Positions 1-5,458 of a stretch of 7,234 bases of DNA are shown piece by piece. A program made the translations under genes and the position numbers. Source of the stretch: Candidatus Hydrogenedentota bacterium (GTDB lineage: Bacteria; Hydrogenedentota; Hydrogenedentia; Hydrogenedentales; CAITNO01); contig CAIJOU010000712.1 of assembly GCA_903822375.1 (NCBI GenBank), forward strand, positions 1 through 7,234, given 5' to 3'. The stretch's first letter is position 1. Each line of letters begins with the position of its first letter. The notes beneath the pieces were generated by a model. That model did not search any database, was not told the DNA's origin, and saw only the letters and a program-made list of their open reading frames with translations.

Positions 1-57
1 CAGCGCCAGGAGCAGCACCAGCTTCGTCGTTGCTCCAAACATACTCCTGAGGTGCAT
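1..57 (-). CDS. 5' end of a gene with a signal peptide (partial)
   Basis: Only the first 19 codons are inside the window; the gene continues beyond base 1. Reading from the ATG at 57-55 gives MHLRSMFGATTKLVLLLAL, a short basic N-terminus (Arg4, Lys12) followed by a Leu-rich hydrophobic run, which is typical of a Sec signal peptide or an N-terminal anchor. A GGAAGG Shine-Dalgarno-like stretch lies about 10-11 nt upstream of this ATG. A second in-frame ATG (42-40) has AGGAG almost touching it, too close to be ideal, so the first start is preferred. It is divergent from uvrC. The function of the mature protein cannot be judged. An exported or envelope protein is likely. Confidence 0.6.
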   Translation of the reverse strand, partial: MHLRSMFGATTKLVLLLAL

Positions 58-106
58 GGTGAGTCGCCCTTCCGTGTCACAGTTTGCAAGACTTGCCGCG
101 CATTCT

Positions 107-120
107 TGAGTTAGAACTCA
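107..120. promoter_or_regulatory. Perfect dyad TGAGTT-AG-AACTCA, possible operator
   Basis: A perfect 6-bp inverted repeat with a 2-bp spacer lies 50 bp upstream of the minus-strand start at 57, in the position expected for an operator. The regulator is unknown. A chance dyad of this size cannot be excluded. Confidence 0.3.
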
Positions 121-315
121 TTGAGCGTGTACATGCAGAATGCAGTGGACAACAGGATGCGTTGCCCTTTCTGGCCTGCACCGTTAAGCTGTCTATATTC
201 TTGAAGGTATGGGGAACACAGGTAAGGGTGCCTGACCGTAATCGTTCGTCGTTTTGAGATCATTGCTTTACCCGGCGTGCATCGCCACCCTGATCCCGTG
301 CCCCATTTGGTGTCC

Positions 316-333
316 TGATATCCCCGAATATCA
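316..333. promoter_or_regulatory. Perfect dyad TGATAT-N6-ATATCA, possible operator
   Basis: A perfect 6-bp inverted repeat with a 6-bp spacer (CCCCGA), immediately followed by the small hairpin at 335-348. It lies between the two divergent genes, about 200 bp before the uvrC start. It could be a regulator site or an RNA hairpin in the uvrC leader. No known box was recognised. Confidence 0.3.
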
Positions 334-536
334 TGGCATCCTCATGCCTCTTGAAAACCCTCCACCCAAGCAATTCAAACCAAGACAAGATCATTCTGAG
401 AACGCGTGAATTCTAGCGCCCGAACTTCCCCATGTCAATGCTATCTTCATTCGCGGTGGCGCAAGAAACGCGGCAGGATGACGCTTCTGCTTCTTTCCGC
501 AATCAATCCCGCTACTTGTATGGTATTCTCTTCGCC

Positions 537-2450
537 ATGCCTGACGAACCGAAACAGCCTGAATCGGATGCTGCCGAGTCGCCATCCGTCAGTCCGGCCG
601 ACGCGCCGACGCAGGCCGGCTGCTATATCATGAAGGACGCCGCCGGGCACATTCTCTATGTGGGCAAGGCGAAGAACCTGCGCGCACGTATCCGCAGCTA
701 TTGCAACGAGACAGACACCCGCGCCAATGTGAAATTCCTGATGCGGCGCGTGGTGTCCATTGAGTATCTGGTCGTCGCCACGGAGAAGGAGGCGCTGCTG
801 CTTGAAAACAGCCTGATCAAGCAGCACAAGCCGCGCTACAACGTGCGGCTCAAGGACGACAAGACTTACCTTAGCCTGCGCATAGACCCGCACGAGGATT
901 TCCCGCGCATCACGGTGGTGCGCCGCTTTCACCGCGACGGGGCGCGCTATTTCGGCCCCTACCACGACGCCACCGCCGCGAGGAAGACGCTGCGGCAGAT
1001 CCAGCGGCTCTTCCCGTTGCGCCTCTGCTCCGACAACGTGCTCCACAACCGGACCCGTCCCTGCCTCTACCACCAGATGGGCCAGTGCCTTGCGCCGTGC
1101 GTCGGCCTGGTGAACCGCGAGGCGTACCACGAGATTGTGGAGCAGGTGCTGCTGGTGCTGGAGGGGCGCAGCGCGGAGCTGGAGAACAGGCTGCTGGAAA
1201 AGATCCGCGCGCTTGCCGACGCGCTGCGCTTCGAGGAGGCCGCCGCCCTGCGCGACCGGCTGCGCGACCTTGGCATAACGCTGGAGCGCCAGCGCACCGT
1301 TGTGACCGGTTCCGTCGAGGACCGGGACGTGTTCGGCACCCACACCGAAGGCCGCCTTACCGAGTTGCAGGTGCTGTTTTACCGGGGCGGCAAACTGCTG
1401 GGCGGACGCTCCTGGTCGTTTGAGGCGCATGACATGCCGCCCGGCGAGGTGCTGGGCTCGTTTCTCCTGCAGTATTACGACACGGCCCCGGTGGTTCCAC
1501 GCGAGGTGCTTGTGCCGGTCGAAATTGACGAGGCGGAGGTGCTTGCGGCGCTCCTTTCGGAGAAGCGCAACGCCAGGGTGGAACTCCTCTGCCCGCAGCG
1601 CGGCGAAAAACTGAAGCTGGTCGAACTGGCCGCGCGCAACGCGGCGCGCAGCGCAGCAGAAAAGAAGATGGCTGACAAGGCCGCCAATGACGCGCTCGAA
1701 CTGATACAGAAGACCCTCCGTCTGCCGCGCCTGCCGGAACGGATCGAGTGCTTCGACGTGTCGACCACGCAGGGCGACCGCACCGTGGCGTCGATGGCCG
1801 TGTTTGAGCACGGCGCGCCCGCGAAACAACGGTACCGAAAATACGCCATGCGCGACGTGGAGGGGCAGGACGACTTTGCCTCGCTGCGCGAGGCCCTCAT
1901 GCGCCGCTACACGCGCGCCATCGCGGAGAACGACCTGCCGGACCTGGTCCTCATAGACGGCGGGCGCGGCCAGTTGGGCGTCGCCGACGCCGTGCTGCGC
2001 GACCTGGGCCTGGACGACCTCCCCCACGCGTCCATCGCCAAGTCGCGGCCCGAAGACGGGGGCACGCACTCGCCCGAACGGTTCTTCCTGCCGGGACGGG
2101 TCAACCCGGTCATTCCGCCGCAAAACGGCCCCGTCGTGCGCACACTTGCGCGGCTGCGCGATGAAGCGCACCGTTTTGCTGTAACCTATCACCGCCAGAA
2201 GCGGTCCAAAGCGGTGCTGGCAAGTGTCCTGCTGGACGTGCCCGGACTGGGCCCAAAGCGCGCAAAAGCACTGCTTGGCGCGCTTGGGTCGGTCGCGCGA
2301 ATCCGCGCCGCGACCCCTGAGGAGATCGCGGCGGTGCCGGGGTTCAGCGAGAAACTTGCACGGGTTGTGGCCGAACATTTACAACAATCGACGGCTGTCA
2401 GAACTTTAACTGTGGTTCCCGACGGGGAACCAGGAGGAAAATCGACATGA
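537..2450 (+). CDS. uvrC: Excinuclease ABC subunit C (UvrC)
   Basis: UvrC is the dual nuclease of nucleotide excision repair: bound to UvrB, it cuts the damaged strand on both sides of the lesion. With 637 residues it is close to the family's usual size of about 600. Domains in order: GIY-YIG nuclease for the 3' cut (GCY 28-30, YVG 41-43, Arg51, Glu90); four cysteines, 164, 176, 184 and 188, spaced as in the iron-sulfur cluster described for UvrC; the UvrB-interacting UVR helix pair (about 212-245); the RNase H-like domain for the 5' cut with the triad Asp407 (FDVS), Asp474 (IDGG) and His545 (RDEAHRFA); and tandem helix-hairpin-helix motifs (about 564-615, VPGLG and VPGFS). All catalytic residues are present. 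The frame is open upstream to ATG 432, but those extra 35 residues precede the conserved domain and none of the possible starts has a good Shine-Dalgarno site. It overlaps the next gene by ATGA. Confidence 0.97.
   Translation: MPDEPKQPESDAAESPSVSPADAPTQAGCYIMKDAAGHILYVGKAKNLRARIRSYCNETDTRANVKFLMRRVVSIEYLVVATEKEALLLENSLIKQHKPRYNVRLKDDKTYLSLRIDPHEDFPRITVVRRFHRDGARYFGPYHDATAARKTLRQIQRLFPLRLCSDNVLHNRTRPCLYHQMGQCLAPCVGLVNREAYHEIVEQVLLVLEGRSAELENRLLEKIRALADALRFEEAAALRDRLRDLGITLERQRTVVTGSVEDRDVFGTHTEGRLTELQVLFYRGGKLLGGRSWSFEAHDMPPGEVLGSFLLQYYDTAPVVPREVLVPVEIDEAEVLAALLSEKRNARVELLCPQRGEKLKLVELAARNAARSAAEKKMADKAANDALELIQKTLRLPRLPERIECFDVSTTQGDRTVASMAVFEHGAPAKQRYRKYAMRDVEGQDDFASLREALMRRYTRAIAENDLPDLVLIDGGRGQLGVADAVLRDLGLDDLPHASIAKSRPEDGGTHSPERFFLPGRVNPVIPPQNGPVVRTLARLRDEAHRFAVTYHRQKRSKAVLASVLLDVPGLGPKRAKALLGALGSVARIRAATPEEIAAVPGFSEKLARVVAEHLQQSTAVRTLTVVPDGEPGGKST
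2432..2450 (+). promoter_or_regulatory. Strong RBS and ATGA overlap coupling uvrC to the hydrolase
   Basis: AGGAGG at 2432-2437 sits 9 nt before the ATG at 2447, whose last two bases are the first two of the uvrC TGA stop (2448-2450). This is a standard layout for translational coupling and fixes the start of the downstream gene. Confidence 0.85.
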
Positions 2451-3961
2451 TCTGCCTTGGATGGTTGCTGTTTCTGGTACTCATCATTGCCGCTGTCGCC
2501 ATTGCATGGTCACGAACACTTGCGGCGCTTTATCCGGAGAAGATCCGCACGGCGGAGGTGGAACACATCTCCACGCCTGACCTGTGGGACCTGCGCATGT
2601 GCCGCTACCGCAAGGAGAACTCCTCCGGGGAACCGGTGCTGCTGGTTCACGGACTGAACTCCAACCAGAACACCTTCAGCAGTCCGGCCGGCGGCGGCCT
2701 GGTGGACTACCTGTCCGAGCGCGGCTATGACTGCTGGACCCTGGACCTGCGCGGCACGCGCAGTTCAAACTATCCCGCCGGCTACGGGCGCGACACCGTC
2801 ACGTTCGAGGATTTTGTGTGGCGCGACCTTCCCACCGCCATTGCCCACATCCAGAAAACCACCGGCCGCAGCAAGGTGCACTACGTGGGACACTCGCTCG
2901 GCGGTCTGCTGCTCTATGCCTATGCGCAGGCCCACGGAGTGGACAAGATAGCCTCCGGCACGACTCTCGCGGCACCGACCCAGTTCACGACCATCCGGTC
3001 GCTGCTGCCGGGGATCATGGTACAGATGGTGCTGCACCTCCCCTGGCTCACCGGAGAGATGCTGCGCTGCGTGCTGCCCATTGTCAGACTGACCGGAACG
3101 AAGCTCAGCGCCTTTCCGATCAACATGTCCAACGTGCCGGAAAGCATGGGGCTGGTCGATTTCTACAATCTCCTCGACAACCCCGCGCCGGGTGTGCATG
3201 CCGAGATCTTTGCATGGGGCGACCGCGGCGAGATCACGATGCAAAATGATACGATCAATATCTCCGGCGGTTTCGACGACATGAAGCTTCCGTTGCTCGC
3301 CGTATATGCCGCCAGCGACCCCTTTGTGCCGCTCGTGTCGGCTGAAGCCTTCTTTAAGGGCATCCGCCACGGCGACAAGAAGATGATCGTCTGCTCGACA
3401 GAAAACGGCTGCGCCGCAGACTACGGCCACTGCGACCTGGCCTTTGGCCGCGAGGGGGCGAAAGACGTCTTTGAGCCGGTCATGCAGTGGATGAAGGCGC
3501 ATCCCTGCCCCAAGGCTGCGGCGGTGGAGAAGGTCGTGGCGGCGGCGGCGAAGGCCGCTCCCGAAACGGACAAGCCCAAAGCGGCAAAGGTCGCCGTTGC
3601 GAAGAAGCCCGCGGCGGCCAAGGAGTCCGCAGCCGCCAAAGAAAAGCCCGCCGTAAAGAGCGCCGCGGCGCCGAAAAAAGCGGCTGCTGCAAAACCGGCC
3701 GTGAAAGCCGCCGACAAGGCGCCGGAAAAGGCTGCCGTGGTCAAGAAGGCTGCGGCCGTGAAGAAGCCGGCGGCCGCCAAGACAGCCACCCCGGTGGAGG
3801 CGCCAACGGCAAAAGCACCGGCGGCCAAAGCGCCCGCGGCAAAGGCACCGGTTGCGGCGAAGCCGGCAGCAGCAGCAAAGAAGAAGGCGGCGGCCGCGCC
3901 GGAAAAGGCGCCTGCGACGAAGGCAAAGCCCGCCCCGCGCAAACCGGCCGCAAAGGAATAG
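2447..3961 (+). CDS. Membrane-anchored alpha/beta hydrolase with histone-like tail
   Basis: The 504 residues fall into three parts. Residues 2-21 are one hydrophobic segment with no charge before it and Arg23, Lys32 and Arg34 after it, so the positive-inside rule favours a cytoplasmic body. Residues about 40-353 form an alpha/beta hydrolase: oxyanion-region HG at 68-69, nucleophile Ser150 in GHSLGG, likely acid Asp291 (ASDPF) and likely His328 (YGHCD). The region around LVHGLN, GYDCWTLDLRG and HYVGHS resembles lipases and esterases of the acid-lipase type and, more distantly, PHA synthases, but those carry Cys where Ser150 is. Residues about 355-504 are an Ala/Lys/Pro-rich tail like histone H1 or the tail of the phasin PhaF, which binds nucleic acid. 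Substrate is unknown. Lipase or esterase activity is inferred from the fold and triad. The overlap with uvrC suggests joint translation, not shared function. Confidence 0.9.
   Translation: MICLGWLLFLVLIIAAVAIAWSRTLAALYPEKIRTAEVEHISTPDLWDLRMCRYRKENSSGEPVLLVHGLNSNQNTFSSPAGGGLVDYLSERGYDCWTLDLRGTRSSNYPAGYGRDTVTFEDFVWRDLPTAIAHIQKTTGRSKVHYVGHSLGGLLLYAYAQAHGVDKIASGTTLAAPTQFTTIRSLLPGIMVQMVLHLPWLTGEMLRCVLPIVRLTGTKLSAFPINMSNVPESMGLVDFYNLLDNPAPGVHAEIFAWGDRGEITMQNDTINISGGFDDMKLPLLAVYAASDPFVPLVSAEAFFKGIRHGDKKMIVCSTENGCAADYGHCDLAFGREGAKDVFEPVMQWMKAHPCPKAAAVEKVVAAAAKAAPETDKPKAAKVAVAKKPAAAKESAAAKEKPAVKSAAAPKKAAAAKPAVKAADKAPEKAAVVKKAAAVKKPAAAKTATPVEAPTAKAPAAKAPAAKAPVAAKPAAAAKKKAAAAPEKAPATKAKPAPRKPAAKE
3812..3856 (+). 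repeat. Three 15-bp tandem units (KAP[A/V]A) in the hydrolase tail
   Basis: Residues 456-470 of the hydrolase read KAPAA, KAPAA, KAPVA, each encoded by a 15-bp unit that begins AAA or AAG and then GC. Codons differ between units, so the repeat is kept at protein level more than at DNA level. It is the most regular part of a longer low-complexity tail (about 3512-3958), in which Ala, Lys and Pro make up nearly all residues. Confidence 0.8.
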
Positions 3962-3964
3962 CCC

Positions 3965-4885
3965 ATGGCATACGGCATGAGTCGGCGACAGTTTCTGTCG
4001 CGGACGCTGGCAGCCGCTCCCGTCGTGGCACTGGCCACGGCGGAAGCGGCTGCGGCCGGGCCGGGCAAGCCTCCGGCTGTCTGCCTTTTTTCCAAGCCGC
4101 TCCAATCCATGGACTGCAAGACCCTGGCCGGGGCCTGCAAAGCCGCCGGACTTGACGGGGTTGACCTGACGGTGCGGCCCGGTGGTCATGTTGAGCCGGG
4201 CCGTGTGGACACGGACCTGCCGGCCGCTGTCGATGCCATGCGCGCCGAGGGCATCGACGTGACCATGATCACCACCAAGTACACCGACATAAAGGGGCCC
4301 AACGTTTCCGGCGTACTGGCCCGCGCCGCCGCACTGGGCATCCCCTATGTGCGCATCGGCAGCCACCAATATGACGCCCACGGCGCCATTGCGCCGCAGG
4401 TGGCCCGGTTCACCGAAGAACTGCGCGCGCTGGCGGCGGTGGCGGAAAAGGCGGGGATCACGCTGGGCTATCACAACCATTCGGGCGGCAACAATTTCGG
4501 CGCGCCCGTCTGGGACCTGTGCGAGGCCATTGAATCGGTCAACAGCCCCCGGCTCGGCTCCAATTTTGACATCGGCCACGCCACCGTGGAGGGCGCCTTC
4601 AGCGGCTGGGAAATCAACGCGCGGCGCATCGCGCCGCACGTGAAGATGGTGGCCGTGAAAGACTTTGTCTGGGAAAAGAACAAACCCGTTTGGGTGCCCT
4701 TGGGTGAGGGGCGCGTCGACACCACACTGGGCCTGGCCCTGTTGCGCGAAGCGGGCAGCTTCACCGGACCGGTGTCCATCCACATCGAATACAAGACAAA
4801 GAACGACGACGCGGTCGTCGAGGACGCGCGCAAGGCCGCCGTGTTGGTGCGGGAGTACTTGGCCAAGGCGGAATACAAAGCGTAG
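3965..4885 (+). CDS. Tat-exported sugar phosphate isomerase/epimerase-like TIM barrel protein
   Basis: A 306-residue protein of the xylose isomerase-like/AP endonuclease 2 TIM-barrel superfamily, often annotated sugar phosphate isomerase/epimerase. The N-terminus carries a twin-arginine signal, SRRQFLS at 6-12, a hydrophobic stretch and an AEAAAA cleavage region near 26-31, so it is probably exported folded. Barrel motifs are visible: YHNH 169-172, FDIGH 201-205, VKD 231-233, LGEG 246-249 and HIEY 273-276. They supply likely metal ligands, including His172, Asp202, His205 and Glu275; the assignment is by analogy. The start at 3965 is preferred because AAGGA (3953-3957) lies 7 nt upstream; ATG 3977 would have no site. 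It begins only 3 nt after the hydrolase stop. Exported members of this family are common in bacteria that degrade complex sugars. The substrate cannot be named, and an epimerase, isomerase or lyase role is equally possible. Confidence 0.9.
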   Translation: MAYGMSRRQFLSRTLAAAPVVALATAEAAAAGPGKPPAVCLFSKPLQSMDCKTLAGACKAAGLDGVDLTVRPGGHVEPGRVDTDLPAAVDAMRAEGIDVTMITTKYTDIKGPNVSGVLARAAALGIPYVRIGSHQYDAHGAIAPQVARFTEELRALAAVAEKAGITLGYHNHSGGNNFGAPVWDLCEAIESVNSPRLGSNFDIGHATVEGAFSGWEINARRIAPHVKMVAVKDFVWEKNKPVWVPLGEGRVDTTLGLALLREAGSFTGPVSIHIEYKTKNDDAVVEDARKAAVLVREYLAKAEYKA

Positions 4886-4909
4886 GCTGAAGCGCGCATG
4901 TTGCGGTTC

Positions 4910-4935
4910 GACAGCCGAGGGCGGCTGTCCCACAT
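4910..4935 (+). repeat. REP-like palindromic repeat, copy 1 (intergenic)
   Basis: The arms GACAGCC (4910-4916) and GGCTGTC (4923-4929) plus an inner G-C pair make an 8-bp perfect stem with a 4-nt loop (AGGG), followed by the tail CCACAT (4930-4935). The same 26-nt design occurs at 5622-5647 (inverted) and 5665-5690. It lies 24 nt after the isomerase-like gene and directly before the Shine-Dalgarno site of the deaminase gene. That position is typical of REP elements, which can stabilise or separate parts of an mRNA. Confidence 0.75.
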
Positions 4936-4943
4936 GGAAGGAG
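4936..4943 (+). promoter_or_regulatory. Ribosome binding site deciding the GTG start of the deaminase
   Basis: GGAAGGAG ends 8 nt before GTG 4952, the best-placed site in the region. The in-frame ATG at 4934 overlaps this site and ATG 4898 has nothing comparable upstream, so GTG 4952 is the likely start. Confidence 0.75.
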
Positions 4944-4951
4944 CGTTGCAC

Positions 4952-5434
4952 GTGGAAGAGAGTTACCGCCGCCCCACATGGGACGAGTATTTCATGGAAG
5001 TGGCCAATGCCATCGCCAAACGGGCCACCTGCAACCGGGGGCGCAGCGGCTGTGTCATCGCCCGCGACCGCACCCTGCTGGTGACCGGCTACGTCGGCTC
5101 CCCCAAGGGCTTTCCCCACTGCGACGACATCGGCCACCAGATGAAGAAAGTCACGCACGAGGACGGCTCCGTCACGGAGCACTGCGTCCGCACGGTGCAC
5201 GCCGAACAGAACGCCATTTGCCAGGCGGCCCGGCTGGGCGTTGGTATCGAGGGTGCCACGCTCTATTGCCGCATGACACCGTGCCGGGTCTGCGCCATGC
5301 TGATCATCAACTGCGGCGTCAAGCGGGTCGTATGCGAACGGCGCTACCATGCGGGGGCCGAGTCGGAGGAGATGTTCCGCGTGGCCGGCGTCACCATCGA
5401 GTTCATGCACGACGGGGTGCAGCCCTATGAGTAG
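4952..5434 (+). CDS. dCMP deaminase (deoxycytidylate deaminase)
   Basis: It converts dCMP to dUMP in the cytoplasm, feeding thymidylate synthase and so dTTP supply; this is the established role of the family. The 160-residue protein shows the family's opening RPTWDEYFM (7-15), then TGYVGSPKGFPHCDD (45-59). The zinc-dependent deaminase signature follows: His83-Ala-Glu85, with Glu85 as proton shuttle, and PCRVC with Cys111 and Cys114 as the other zinc ligands. The wording around HAEQNAI and TPCRVCAMLIINCGVKRV is typical of dCMP deaminases and of ComEB, rather than of cytidine or guanine deaminases. Start: GTG 4952 is chosen for its Shine-Dalgarno site and because homology begins just after it. 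An annotation from ATG 4898 would add 18 residues made mostly by the palindromic repeat. It is followed after 24 nt by the PLD-like gene. Confidence 0.92.
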   Translation: MEESYRRPTWDEYFMEVANAIAKRATCNRGRSGCVIARDRTLLVTGYVGSPKGFPHCDDIGHQMKKVTHEDGSVTEHCVRTVHAEQNAICQAARLGVGIEGATLYCRMTPCRVCAMLIINCGVKRVVCERRYHAGAESEEMFRVAGVTIEFMHDGVQPYE

Positions 5435-5443
5435 GTCCGCCGG

Positions 5444-5458
5444 GGGCGCAACGCGCCC
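5444..5458 (+). promoter_or_regulatory. Hairpin abutting the PLD-like start codon
   Basis: GGGCGC (5444-5449), loop AAC, GCGCCC (5453-5458) form a perfect 6-bp G-C stem that ends at the base before ATG 5459. The only G-rich, Shine-Dalgarno-like stretch (5442-5446) is partly in the stem, so the hairpin may restrain translation. Regulation is inferred only from this geometry. Confidence 0.4.

Larger units (their letters stand above)
58..536. other. Divergent intergenic region, no gene seen
   Basis: About 480 bases separate the left-edge minus-strand gene from the preferred uvrC start. The stretch to about 400 is visibly less G+C-rich than the genes, as expected for a promoter region. I see no tRNA and no credible ORF on either strand. 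It holds two perfect dyads (107-120 and 316-333) and a small hairpin, GGCAT-CCTC-ATGCC, at 335-348. No clear sigma70 promoter for uvrC is visible: a TTGAAA at 351-356 has only a poor -10 (TTCAAA, 374-379) behind it. Bases 432-536 are open in the uvrC frame but are probably untranslated leader. Confidence 0.5.

Noticed and set aside
351..379. TTGAAA-N17-TTCAAA as a uvrC promoter
   Set aside because: The -10 matches the consensus at only three of six positions; too weak to call.
447..2378. Antisense open frame of 643 codons opposite uvrC
   Set aside because: Shadow of uvrC; no recognisable motif, and UvrC has its complete set of catalytic residues on the plus strand.
3421..4140. Minus-strand Ala/Phe-rich frame that looks like a membrane protein
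   Set aside because: It is the reverse complement of the Ala/Lys/Pro codons of the hydrolase tail, which gives Ala/Phe-rich translation automatically.
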